From Pseudomonas sp. UBA5782 (GTDB lineage Bacteria; Pseudomonadota; Gammaproteobacteria; Pseudomonadales; Pseudomonadaceae), in contig DIEE01000077.1 in the NCBI GenBank assembly GCA_002418465.1, forward strand, positions 1 to 51,140: DNA of 51,140 bases, read 5' to 3'. Position numbers and translations under genes: made by a program. Positions 7,499-15,266 of this stretch are shown here, piece by piece. Positions within the stretch are counted from its first letter, which is position 1; the number at the start of each line of letters is the position of its first letter. The notes beneath the pieces are model-generated. The model did not search any database. It worked only from the letters and a program-made list of their open reading frames with translations, and was not told the origin of the DNA.

Positions 7499-8422
7499 GT
7501 GACCGCTTCGTCTTCCCGCCTGCGCAGCCTGCGCGATCACATCCGCTGGGCCGTCAGCCGCTTCCATGCCGAGGAGCTGTTCTTTGGTCACGGCACGGAT
7601 AACGCCTGGGACGAAGCGCGTGAACTGGTACTCGGTGCGCTGCACCTGCCCTACGAAATCGCCGACAGCTACCTCGATTGCCGCCTGGAAGACGACGAGC
7701 GCGACGCCCTGCAGGCGTTGCTGCGGCGGCGCATCGAAGAGCGCGTACCCACCGCCTACCTGCTCGGCGAGGCGTGGTTCTGCGGCCTTCCGTTCCTGGT
7801 CGACGAGCGCGTGCTGGTGCCGCGCTCGCCCATCGCCGAGCTGATCGACGGGCACTTCACGCCGTGGCTGGCCAGCGAGCCGCAACGCATCCTCGACCTC
7901 TGCACCGGCTCCGGCTGCATCGGCATCGCCTGCGCCTACGCCTTCCCGGAGGCCGAAGTGCTGCTCGCGGACCTGTCCTTCGACGCCCTGGAAGTCGCCA
8001 ACCAGAACATCGAGCGGCATGAGCTCGAAGCGCGCGTGCATACCGTGCAGGGCGATGGCTTCGACGGCCTGCCGGGCCAGCGTTTCGATCTGATCGTCTC
8101 CAATCCGCCTTATGTGGATGCCGAGGATTTCGCCGACATGCCCGCCGAGTACCACCACGAGCCGGCGATGGGCCTGGCGTGCGGCGATGACGGCCTGGAT
8201 CTGGTGCGACGGATGCTCGCCGAGGCGGCCGACCACCTCACCGAGCGCGGCCTGCTGATCGTCGAGGTGGGCAACAGCCAGGTGCACGTTGAGGCGTTGT
8301 ACCCCGAGGTGCGCTTCACCTGGCTGGAGTTCGCCCGCGGCGGTCACGGCGTGTTCCTGCTGGGCGCCGCCCAGTGCCGCGAGCATCAGGCGCTGTTCCG
8401 CTCGCGAGTCGCTGCCAGCTGA
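7499..8422 (+). CDS. prmB: Ribosomal protein uL3 (L3) glutamine N5-methyltransferase
   Basis: A 307-residue class I SAM-dependent methyltransferase. It contains the SAM-binding motif DLCTGSGCIGI (133-143) and the catalytic NPPY at 202-205. The helical N-terminal domain includes the phrases LFFGHGTDNAWDEA and ERVPTAYLLGEAWFCG, which mark PrmB rather than PrmC. It methylates a glutamine of ribosomal protein L3. The start is GTG 7499, chosen because TTGGAG stands 7 bases upstream and the next residues fit the family; an in-frame ATG at 7481 lacks a ribosome site. It is transcribed alone, with an acyl-CoA dehydrogenase 93 bases downstream. Confidence 0.95.
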   Translation: MTASSSRLRSLRDHIRWAVSRFHAEELFFGHGTDNAWDEARELVLGALHLPYEIADSYLDCRLEDDERDALQALLRRRIEERVPTAYLLGEAWFCGLPFLVDERVLVPRSPIAELIDGHFTPWLASEPQRILDLCTGSGCIGIACAYAFPEAEVLLADLSFDALEVANQNIERHELEARVHTVQGDGFDGLPGQRFDLIVSNPPYVDAEDFADMPAEYHHEPAMGLACGDDGLDLVRRMLAEAADHLTERGLLIVEVGNSQVHVEALYPEVRFTWLEFARGGHGVFLLGAAQCREHQALFRSRVAAS

Positions 8423-8515
8423 CGGCGCGAATACCGCCACCCGTGGCGCAACTGGCTGATTGAAAACCAAGCAAGCGCTCGGTATGGTCCTCGTAGACCT
8501 TACCGGAGCCGCACC

Positions 8516-9664
8516 ATGTCCGTCTTCCAGGAGTATTTCGAGCCGTCCCACCAGTTGGTCCGCGATTCGGTACGGCGCTTCGTCGAGCGGGAAATCCTTC
8601 CGCAGGTCGATGCCTGGGAGGAGCAGGGCAGTTTCCCGCTGGAACTGTATCGCCAGGCCGGCGCCGCCGGCATTCTCGGTATCGGCTACCCGGAAGGCTT
8701 CGGCGGCAGCCATGAGGGCGACCTGTTCGCCAAGGTCGCGGCCAGCGAAGAGCTGATGCGCTGCGGTTCCGGTGGTCTGGTGGCCGGGCTGGGCTCGCTG
8801 GACATCGGTTTGCCGCCGGTGCTGCGCTGGGCGCTTCCGGCGCTGCGCGAGCGGGTGGTGCCGGCCGTGCTGGCGGGGGAAAAGATCATCGCCCTGGCGG
8901 TCACCGAACCCTCGGGCGGTTCGGACGTCGCCAACCTGAAGACCCGCGCTGTGCGCGAGGGCGACTTCTATCGGGTCAACGGCGGCAAGACCTTCATCAC
9001 CAGCGGCGCACGCGCGGACTACTTCACGGTGGCGGTGCGTACCGGCGACATCGGTTTCGGCGGCATCAGCCTGTTGCTGATCGAAAAGGGCACGCCGGGT
9101 TTTCGCGTCGGCCAGCCGCTGAAGAAGATGGGCTGGTGGGCCTCGGATACCGCCGAGCTGTTCTTCGACGCCTGCCTGGTGCCGCGGGAAAACCTGATCG
9201 GCGCGGAAAATGCCGGCTTCGCCTGCATCATGGCCAACTTCCAGTCCGAGCGACTGGCCCTGGCGATCATGGCCAACATGACGGCGCAGCTGGCGCTGGA
9301 GGAGGCGCTGCGCTGGGCCCGCGAGCGCGAGGCCTTCGGCCGGCCGATCGGCAAGTTCCAGGTGCTCAAGCACCGCCTCGCGGAGATGGCCACCCAGCTC
9401 GAGGCCTCGCGTGAGTTCACCTACCGCCAGGCGGCGAAGATGGCGGCCGGGAGGACCCTGATCAGGGAAATCTCCATGGCCAAGAACATCGCCACCGACG
9501 CCGCCGAGCGCATCACTTACGACGCGGTGCAGATTCTCGGCGGCATGGGCTACATGCGCGAAAGCCTGGTCGAACGGCTGTATCGCGACGTGCGAATCCT
9601 TTCGATCGGCGGCGGCTCGCGGGAAATCATGAACGAGATCATCGCCAAGCAGATGGGGCTGTAG
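8516..9664 (+). CDS. Acyl-CoA dehydrogenase family protein
   Basis: A 382-residue flavoprotein with the acyl-CoA dehydrogenase signatures ALAVTEPSGGSDVANLKT (127-144) and GKTFITSGARADYF, and the C-terminal QILGGMGYMRESLVER. It oxidises an acyl-CoA to the 2-enoyl-CoA and passes electrons to ETF. The MCAD-type catalytic Glu near the C-terminus is replaced by SIGGGSREIM. A Glu occurs instead in NFQSERLA (E245), the position used by isovaleryl-CoA and long-chain enzymes, so a branched or unusual substrate is plausible. ATG 8516 follows CCGGAG. It stands alone between prmB and an unknown gene. Confidence 0.92.
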   Translation: MSVFQEYFEPSHQLVRDSVRRFVEREILPQVDAWEEQGSFPLELYRQAGAAGILGIGYPEGFGGSHEGDLFAKVAASEELMRCGSGGLVAGLGSLDIGLPPVLRWALPALRERVVPAVLAGEKIIALAVTEPSGGSDVANLKTRAVREGDFYRVNGGKTFITSGARADYFTVAVRTGDIGFGGISLLLIEKGTPGFRVGQPLKKMGWWASDTAELFFDACLVPRENLIGAENAGFACIMANFQSERLALAIMANMTAQLALEEALRWAREREAFGRPIGKFQVLKHRLAEMATQLEASREFTYRQAAKMAAGRTLIREISMAKNIATDAAERITYDAVQILGGMGYMRESLVERLYRDVRILSIGGGSREIMNEIIAKQMGL

Positions 9665-9835
9665 CGCGACGGGGCGGGCAAATTGCAACCCGCGCCGGAG
9701 CCTTTCATGCAGTTTGAAACTTGACGCGGCCAATCGCGAATCGCAACTCGTTGTTTATAAAGGAATCGTATTCTTGCTTCAAGCTGGCCCGTTGCTTGCT
9801 GATTCCCTGCAATCTCAACGATCCGGATAGCCACG

Positions 9836-10456
9836 ATGTTCAGCGCCAGCCCGCATTCCCAGGATCAGACGGCATTCGTGCCGAACGAGTCGACGATGGT
9901 CCGCGACCGACTGGCAGCGATGGTCCAGGCCGAGTTGCCGAATTTCCCCGCGCAGGTGATTTCCGCCTGCATTCCCTTCGCCATCAGCGACAACAGCTGG
10001 CCGCCGCTGCCCGGCAGCGAAACGGCTACCGCGGTTGCTCGGCTGGAGGCGGCGTTCAACGCTCCGGTGGCGCAGTGGGGACGGATCCACTGGCGTTGCG
10101 AGGCGCTGCGGCCATCGCGCTTCGTGTTCTCCGAGGAAACCGTCAACGGCCTGCTCGACCTGGTACGAACCCATGCCGGCAACGAGGAAACCTTCCTCGG
10201 CCGCTTCATCGGCGAGGACAGCCGGCAACGCTTCTGGCGCGAGGTGCGCTGCTTGCTGTCCACCGGCGATTTTTCCGAGCCGCCCGTGGTGGTTGGCGAA
10301 CAGGGCAGCGCCTATCTGGTGGATGGCAGCCATCGTCTGGCCGCCTACGCTTTCGTGCACGAGTGCGCGGGCGTGCGCCAGGTCTTCGAGAGCGAGCAGA
10401 AGGCCAGCGTCCCGCTGCTGGAATGCCCGCAGTTCTGGATCGCCGCACCGCTCTGA
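9836..10456 (+). CDS. Unknown protein with ParB/sulfiredoxin-like DGSHR motif
   Basis: A 206-residue protein of unknown function. The only recognisable piece is in the C-terminal third: PPVVVGEQGSAYLVDGSHR followed by LAAYAFV. That is the strand-turn-helix with a D-G-x-H-R motif seen in ParB/Srx-type nucleotide-binding domains. The N-terminal ~130 residues show no motif. There is no HTH domain, so it is not a plasmid-type ParB. ATG 9836 follows GGATAG. The 171-base upstream region contains a TTGACG but no convincing promoter pair. It converges on the SDR gene with 20 bases between stops and lies beside lipid-oxidation genes without an obvious link. Confidence 0.7.
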   Translation: MFSASPHSQDQTAFVPNESTMVRDRLAAMVQAELPNFPAQVISACIPFAISDNSWPPLPGSETATAVARLEAAFNAPVAQWGRIHWRCEALRPSRFVFSEETVNGLLDLVRTHAGNEETFLGRFIGEDSRQRFWREVRCLLSTGDFSEPPVVVGEQGSAYLVDGSHRLAAYAFVHECAGVRQVFESEQKASVPLLECPQFWIAAPL

Positions 10457-10476
10457 TCGTTTCGGGCGCCTGTCGA

Positions 10477-11358
10477 TCAGTCGGAAAAACCGCTCAGTTT
10501 CTCTTCGACTCTGTTCGACTTGCGCGCGCCCATGCGCACCGCCGCCGTGACCAGGCGCTGGTAGAACGCCGGCAGCAGGCGTTGCAGCATGTCAGCGGCG
10601 CGCGCGTCGGCACCGATGAGAATCCGTCGGCGGTCGCGCACTACGCCGTCGAGAATCACCGCCGCGGCCCGTTCGGGCGTGGTTCGCAACAGCTGATCAT
10701 GGAACTGCCGGCGGGCTTTCTCGCTGTCCTGTCCGGTGATCTTCGCCAGGCTGTCGTTCATGCGCGCGGTCAGGGCGATGTTGGTACGTATCCCGCCTGG
10801 GTGCACGCAACTGGCGGAGACGCCGCAGGCGGCGAGGTCCAGCTCCTGGCGCAGGGCTTCGGTGAAGCCGCGGACCGCGTATTTGCTGGCGTTGTAGGCG
10901 CTCATGCCCGGTTGGGCGAATAGCCCGAAGACGCTGGAGACGTTGACCACGTGGCCGTCGCCGCTGGCACGCAGGTACGGCAGGAAGGCCTTGCTGCCGT
11001 GCACCACGCCCCAGAAATTGATGCCCATGATCCATTCGTAATCGGCCAGTTCGCTGCCCTCGACTGTGCCGCCGTGGGCGACGCCGGCGTTGTTGAAAAT
11101 CAGGTTGACCCGTCCGTGTTCGGCCACCACGTGCTCGGCCCAGGCCTGCATAGCGCCGGCATCAATGACGTCGACGCGTGTCTCGCTCACCTCCACGCCG
11201 AACGGCCGCGCCTGCTCGGCGGTTTGCCCGAGGGACTCTTCGTTGACGTCGCTGAGCGCCAAGTGACAACCGCGCCGGGCCAGCTCCAGGGCGAGCGCGC
11301 GACCGATACCCGACCCCGCGCCGGTGATGGCGGCGACCTTGTTGGCGAAGCTCTTCAT
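10477..11358 (-). CDS. Short-chain dehydrogenase/reductase (SDR)
   Basis: A 293-residue classical SDR with cofactor motif TGAGSGIG (12-19), NNAG (89-92), and a catalytic Ser (141/142), Tyr155 and Lys159 in YNASK. It should oxidise a hydroxyl or reduce a ketone with NAD(P). The start is ATG 11358 (MKSFANKV), since the family starts just before the Rossmann strand and the codon overlaps the upstream monooxygenase stop as ATGA. The pair is therefore translationally coupled. The context suggests sequential alcohol to ketone to ester chemistry on a shared hydrophobic substrate, which is inference. A basic tail follows the SDR core. Confidence 0.92.
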   Translation of the reverse strand: MKSFANKVAAITGAGSGIGRALALELARRGCHLALSDVNEESLGQTAEQARPFGVEVSETRVDVIDAGAMQAWAEHVVAEHGRVNLIFNNAGVAHGGTVEGSELADYEWIMGINFWGVVHGSKAFLPYLRASGDGHVVNVSSVFGLFAQPGMSAYNASKYAVRGFTEALRQELDLAACGVSASCVHPGGIRTNIALTARMNDSLAKITGQDSEKARRQFHDQLLRTTPERAAAVILDGVVRDRRRILIGADARAADMLQRLLPAFYQRLVTAAVRMGARKSNRVEEKLSGFSD

Positions 11359-12896
11359 GCTTCCACCTCCGGCGGCTGCAGCACGCCGTGCAGCGAGAGG
11401 TGCGGCAGCGGTTCGCCGAATCGATAGGCGTCGGCATCGAAGCGTCGCGTCAGTTGGCGAAAGCGCCAGGTGAATCCGGGCCATACCGTGCAGTTGCGCC
11501 CGCTGAGCGGGTGCAGGTACCAGCTGTTGCAGCCGCCGGCGTTCCACACCGTCTTGCCGAGGTCGTCCTGCAGCCCTTCGTTGAAGCGTCGCTGGGCTTC
11601 GGGCCTGACGTCCAGGCTCGGCAGGTGGTTGCGCTGCAGGTGCCGCAGAGCGCCGAGCACGTAGCTGATCTGCGATTCGATCATGTAGACCATCGAGTTG
11701 TGGCCCAGCCCGGTGTTCGGCCCCATCAGAAAGAACAGGTTGGGAAAGCCGGCGGTCAGCGTGCCCTTGTAGGCTTCCGGGCCGAGCGGCCAGCTATCCA
11801 GCAGGTCGACGCCATTGCGGCCGAATATCACTCCGCGTGGCAGCGGGTCGCTGGGCGTGAAACCGGTGCCGAAGATGATCGCATCGGCGGGGCGTTCCTC
11901 GCCGTTGGCGTCGACGATGCTGTTGGCGCGGATCTCGCGGATGCCGCTGCTGATCACCTCGACGTTCGGCTGGGTCAGGGCGGGGTAATAGTCGTTGGAG
12001 ATCAGCACGCGCTTGCAGCCCATGACGTAGTCCGGGGTGAGCTTTTCGCGCAGCGCCGGGTCCTGAATGTGCTTGTGCAGGTGGCGTCGGGCGATTTCGC
12101 TGGCGAATTTCATCAGTCGCGGGCTGATCGAAAAGCCGATCACCCGGCTTTCCAGCATTCCGTAGAGGGCGCCGCGCCAGGCCTTCTGCAACGGCGGGAA
12201 GCGCGCGAAGCTCCGCCGTTCGCGCGCGCCGATCGCCCGGTCCGGCTTGGGCATGATCCACGGTGGCGTACGCTGATAGAGGTCGAGGCGGGCGACCTGG
12301 GGCTGAATCTGCGGAACGAACTGGATCGCCGAGGCGCCGGTGCCGATCACCGCCACGCGCTTGCCGGCCAGTGCGTAGTCGTGGTCCCAGCGCTGCGAGT
12401 GGAACAGCTTGCCGGTGAAGCTCTCCACCCCGTTGAGTTTCGGAATCGATGGCGTTGACAGCCCGCCCATGCCGGAGACGACGAATTGTGCGCTGTAGTG
12501 GCGGCCATGACGGTCCTCGATCTGCCAGCGCTGTTCCTGCTCATCCCAGTTCATGAGGGTGATTTCGCAGTCGAGCAGGGTGCGCTCCTGCAATTCGTAC
12601 TTCGCCCAGCAGCCCTCCAGGTAGCTTTTGATTTCCGGTTGGCGGGCGAACATTCGGGTCCAGTTCGGGTTTGGCTCGAAGGAAAACGAGTAAAGGTGGG
12701 ATTGCACGTCGCAGGCGCAGCCGGGGTAGTTGTTCACCCGCCAGGTGCCGCCGACGCCCTGGTCCTTCTCGAACAGCAGGAAGTCCTCCTCGCCGCTCTG
12801 CTTCAGGCGTATCGCCATGCCCAGACCGGAGAAACCGGTGCCGATGATGGCGATCTTGCAACGCGTGGCGGGAGCTGTAGCCGCGGTGAACGTCAT
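11355..12896 (-). CDS. Flavin-containing monooxygenase, Baeyer-Villiger type
   Basis: A 513-residue NAD(P)H- and FAD-dependent monooxygenase. It has a first Rossmann motif GTGFSG (19-24) for FAD, the Baeyer-Villiger fingerprint FTGKLFHSQRW (F160, G162, H166, W170), and a second Rossmann motif GTGASA (185-190) for NADPH. The likely reaction is insertion of oxygen next to a ketone carbonyl to give an ester. It is the first gene of a two-gene unit with the SDR. It is divergent from a TetR gene, with a palindrome in between, so it is probably repressed in the absence of an inducer. The substrate is unknown. The same trio order occurs in P. aeruginosa by memory. Confidence 0.93.
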   Translation of the reverse strand: MTFTAATAPATRCKIAIIGTGFSGLGMAIRLKQSGEEDFLLFEKDQGVGGTWRVNNYPGCACDVQSHLYSFSFEPNPNWTRMFARQPEIKSYLEGCWAKYELQERTLLDCEITLMNWDEQEQRWQIEDRHGRHYSAQFVVSGMGGLSTPSIPKLNGVESFTGKLFHSQRWDHDYALAGKRVAVIGTGASAIQFVPQIQPQVARLDLYQRTPPWIMPKPDRAIGARERRSFARFPPLQKAWRGALYGMLESRVIGFSISPRLMKFASEIARRHLHKHIQDPALREKLTPDYVMGCKRVLISNDYYPALTQPNVEVISSGIREIRANSIVDANGEERPADAIIFGTGFTPSDPLPRGVIFGRNGVDLLDSWPLGPEAYKGTLTAGFPNLFFLMGPNTGLGHNSMVYMIESQISYVLGALRHLQRNHLPSLDVRPEAQRRFNEGLQDDLGKTVWNAGGCNSWYLHPLSGRNCTVWPGFTWRFRQLTRRFDADAYRFGEPLPHLSLHGVLQPPEVEA

Positions 12897-12946
12897 GGCC
12901 AGATTCCTCTTGTGGTGTTGTCGCTGGGAGAAGCGACCTTACGCAA

Positions 12947-12966
12947 AGGTAGACAACTGTATACCT
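12947..12966. promoter_or_regulatory. Candidate TetR operator palindrome
   Basis: A 20-base imperfect palindrome with arms AGGTA and TACCT; 16 of 20 positions are symmetric. It lies between the divergent monooxygenase (ATG 12896) and tetR (ATG 13016) genes, 50 bases from each. A second inverted repeat, CTAACC/GGTTAG, occupies 12977-12995. The location and symmetry fit a TetR-family operator that controls both directions. Binding is inferred, not shown. Confidence 0.5.
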
Positions 12967-13015
12967 GTCGCGCACCCTAACCTCCGTTGGGTTAGCGCAG
13001 CGGGGTGGGAATGGC

Positions 13016-13693
13016 ATGGTGCAGTTGCAGCAGGAGCGGGCGCAGGGCAAGCAGCAACTGATGCAGGCGGCGTTACGACTGGTGACGGGCTCGCGCAGCC
13101 TGGGCAGCCTCGGGTTGCGCGAACTGGCGCGTGAGGCCGGGCTCAATCCGAACACCTTCTACCGGCATTTCGGCAGCCTCGATGAGCTGGGCCTGGCGCT
13201 GATCCAAGACGTCTCCAGCCAGTTGCGCGAGCCATTGCGCGCGCTGCGTCGGGAAGCGGCGCGTCGCGCACGGGCGAACGGACCTATCGGGCCGATGCTG
13301 CTGGGTGTGGATCTGGGACGTGGTCGGCTGGTCTGCAAGGAGACGGTGAGCCTGTATTTCCGCTTCGTCGTAGACAACCCCGGCGCTTTCATTCTCGGCG
13401 TGCGCGAGTTGCACGGCGCCTCGCCGGTGCTGCGCGCCGCGCTGCGCACAATGATGGACGCGTTCGCTGGCGACATGGCCGAGGACCTGCTGGAACTGGA
13501 ATTGCTCGCGGGACTGGAGCGCGAGAAGGTACGGCGATTGTCGTCGCTGATCAGCCGATACCTGTTCCAGGCATCGCTGGATTATCTGGAACAGGTGGAA
13601 GGGCGCGCCGCGCTGAGCGCGCAGGCGGAGGAGATGATCATCGATCTGTTCAGCGGCGCCAGCCTGCTGCACAGCCTGGATCGGGCGCCGTGA
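13016..13693 (+). CDS. TetR-family transcriptional regulator
   Basis: A 225-residue protein with an N-terminal TetR helix-turn-helix: LGLRELAREAGLNPNTFYRHF at about residues 37-57. It has an all-helical C-terminal ligand-binding domain. It is divergently arranged with the monooxygenase/SDR pair, which is the usual arrangement for a local repressor that responds to the substrate or product of the neighbouring enzymes. ATG 13016 follows GGTGGGA; an out-of-frame ATG lies 5 bases upstream. The stop is 10 bases from the convergent apt stop. Confidence 0.9.
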   Translation: MVQLQQERAQGKQQLMQAALRLVTGSRSLGSLGLRELAREAGLNPNTFYRHFGSLDELGLALIQDVSSQLREPLRALRREAARRARANGPIGPMLLGVDLGRGRLVCKETVSLYFRFVVDNPGAFILGVRELHGASPVLRAALRTMMDAFAGDMAEDLLELELLAGLEREKVRRLSSLISRYLFQASLDYLEQVEGRAALSAQAEEMIIDLFSGASLLHSLDRAP

Positions 13694-13702
13694 TTCCTGA
13701 AC

Positions 13703-14251
13703 TCAGCGCTCGTCGAGGGCGAAGGCTGTCAGGGTGAAGGTGGAAATGCCGGCGTCGCCCAGCTTGGCCGAGCCACCCAGCTCGGGGAGGTCGATGATCG
13801 CGGCGGCCTCGTAGACGCTGGCACCCATGCGCTTGACCAGATTGGCGGCGGCGATCAGCGTCCCGCCGGTGGCGATCAGGTCGTCCATCAGCAGCACCGA
13901 GTCGCCTTCACAGAGGCTGTCGCGCTGCACTTCGATGACCGAGTCGCCGTATTCGGTGGAGTAGGTTTCCACCAGCAGGTCGGCCGGCAGCTTGCCTTTC
14001 TTGCGGAACAGGATCAGCGGCTTGTTCAGTTCGTAGGCGATGATCGGGCCGAGCAAAAAACCGCGGGCGTCGAGCGCGCCGACATGGCTGAACTCCGCCT
14101 CGACATAACGCTGGATGAAGCTGTCCACGACCATGCGCAGCGCGCGCGGGGACTGGAATAGAGGCGTGATGTCACGAAACACCACGCCGGGCTTGGGGAA
14201 GTCCACGACCGGACGGATAACGGATTTGATGGCGAATTCGTCGAAGATCAT
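13703..14251 (-). CDS. apt: Adenine phosphoribosyltransferase
   Basis: A 182-residue type I phosphoribosyltransferase that salvages adenine to AMP using PRPP. The PRPP-binding motif VLLMDDLIATGGTLIAA is clear. GVVFRDITPLF and ARGFLLGP are typical of Apt. Length is normal. The start at 14251 gives the conserved MIFDEFAIKS; the ribosome site is weak. It lies downstream of anr on the same strand, separated by a strong hairpin, so it probably has its own transcript. Confidence 0.95.
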   Translation of the reverse strand: MIFDEFAIKSVIRPVVDFPKPGVVFRDITPLFQSPRALRMVVDSFIQRYVEAEFSHVGALDARGFLLGPIIAYELNKPLILFRKKGKLPADLLVETYSTEYGDSVIEVQRDSLCEGDSVLLMDDLIATGGTLIAAANLVKRMGASVYEAAAIIDLPELGGSAKLGDAGISTFTLTAFALDER

Positions 14252-14305
14252 CGAGGAACCTGTGGCTTGAGTTCAGGGTTCGGCCGCCTTGGCGCGCCAA
14301 GATAA

Positions 14306-14336
14306 ACGCGCCTGGGCAGGAATGCCGCAGGCGCGT
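14306..14336 (-). terminator. Rho-independent terminator downstream of anr
   Basis: ACGCGCCTG (14306-14314) pairs with CAGGCGCGT (14328-14336). An inner GGCA/TGCC stem continues it around a GGAA tetraloop, with one bulged G. On the minus strand the stem is followed by TTTATCTT. It lies 29 bases beyond the anr stop and upstream of apt. Confidence 0.75.
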
Positions 14337-14364
14337 CGTTTGAATCGGATCGGGCTGGAGCGGA

Positions 14365-15099
14365 TCAGCTCTCCAGATTGCCGCCAGCCAGTGCGCAGAG
14401 TTCGATCGGGTCGAGGATGTGAACTTCCTTGCCCTCGGCGGCCAGCAGGCCGTTCTGCTGGAAGCGGGTGAACACCCGGGAAACGGTTTCCACCGCCAGG
14501 CCCAGGTAGTTGCCGATTTCGTTGCGCGACATCGACAGGCGGAACTGGCTGGCGGAAAAGCCGCGAGCGCGGAAGCGCGCGGACAGGTTTACCAGGAAGG
14601 TGGCGATGCGCTCGTCGGCGGTTTTCTTCGACAGCAACAGCATCATCTGCTGGTCGTCGCGAATCTCGCGGCTCATCACGCGCATCAGCTGGCGACGCAG
14701 TTGCGGCAACTGCACCGAGAGCTCATCGAGCCGCTCGAAGGGAATTTCGCAGACCGACGTGGTTTCCAGCGCCTGGGCGGAAACCGGATACAGCTCGGTA
14801 TCCATGCCGGAGAGGCCGACCAGTTCGCTGGGCAGGTGGAAGCCCGTAATCTGCTCCTCACCATCGTCGGTCACGCTGAAGGTCTTCAGCGCGCCGGAAC
14901 GTACGGCGAAAACCGAGCCGAAAACGTCGCCCTGGCGGAACAGGAACTCACCCTTCTTCAGCGGGCGTCCGCGCTTGACGATCTCGTCGAGCGCATCCAT
15001 GTCTTCCATATTCAGCGATAGAGGCAAGCACAATGGAGCCAGGCTGCAATCCTTGCAGTGAGCTTGGTGTTGCCCACGAACCTTGATCGACTCGGACAT
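14365..15099 (-). CDS. anr: Anr, oxygen-sensing FNR-family regulator
   Basis: A 244-residue Crp/Fnr regulator. The N-terminal cysteine cluster CKDCSLAPLC (C15, C18, C24) plus the Cys in SVCEIPF supply four ligands for the oxygen-labile [4Fe-4S] cluster. A cyclic-nucleotide-type beta-barrel follows. The HTH SRNEIGNYLGLAVETVSRVF is the Anr recognition helix that reads TTGAT-N4-ATCAA. Near identity to remembered P. aeruginosa Anr makes the name secure. It lies between hemN and apt on the same strand. Its likely local targets are the boxes at 16709-16722 (hemN) and 29113-29126 (ccoN2). I see no Anr box in its own upstream region. Confidence 0.97.
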   Translation of the reverse strand: MSESIKVRGQHQAHCKDCSLAPLCLPLSLNMEDMDALDEIVKRGRPLKKGEFLFRQGDVFGSVFAVRSGALKTFSVTDDGEEQITGFHLPSELVGLSGMDTELYPVSAQALETTSVCEIPFERLDELSVQLPQLRRQLMRVMSREIRDDQQMMLLLSKKTADERIATFLVNLSARFRARGFSASQFRLSMSRNEIGNYLGLAVETVSRVFTRFQQNGLLAAEGKEVHILDPIELCALAGGNLES

Positions 15100-15232
15100 G
15101 AGGGGGTACCTGGTCAGACTAATTCAGCGGCAAGGGTACTCCAGCCGTCGAGCGAGGACCAGCCGGCAAGTGGCGACCCCGATGCGATGACGCCGGAATT
15201 CACCTGCAAAAGGACGAGTTGCTTGCCGATGG

Positions 15233-15259
15233 AGCCTCTGCGTGCCGGCCGCAGAGGCT
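15233..15259 (-). terminator. Hairpin between hemN and anr
   Basis: AGCCTCTGCG (15233-15242) pairs perfectly with CGCAGAGGCT (15250-15259) around a 7-base loop, starting 8 bases past the hemN stop. There is no T-run on the minus strand after the stem, so it may terminate weakly or act as a 3'-end stabiliser. Confidence 0.55.
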
Positions 15260-15266
15260 TTGCGCA

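Noticed and set aside
6737..9733. A 998-residue open frame on the minus strand
   Set aside because: Only its last ~197 codons are the isochorismatase-fold gene. The rest lies opposite prmB and the acyl-CoA dehydrogenase and is an antisense artefact of high GC content with no family motifs.
14289..14471. 60-codon plus-strand frame between apt and anr
   Set aside because: It consists largely of the anr terminator hairpin and the 3' end of anr in the wrong orientation.
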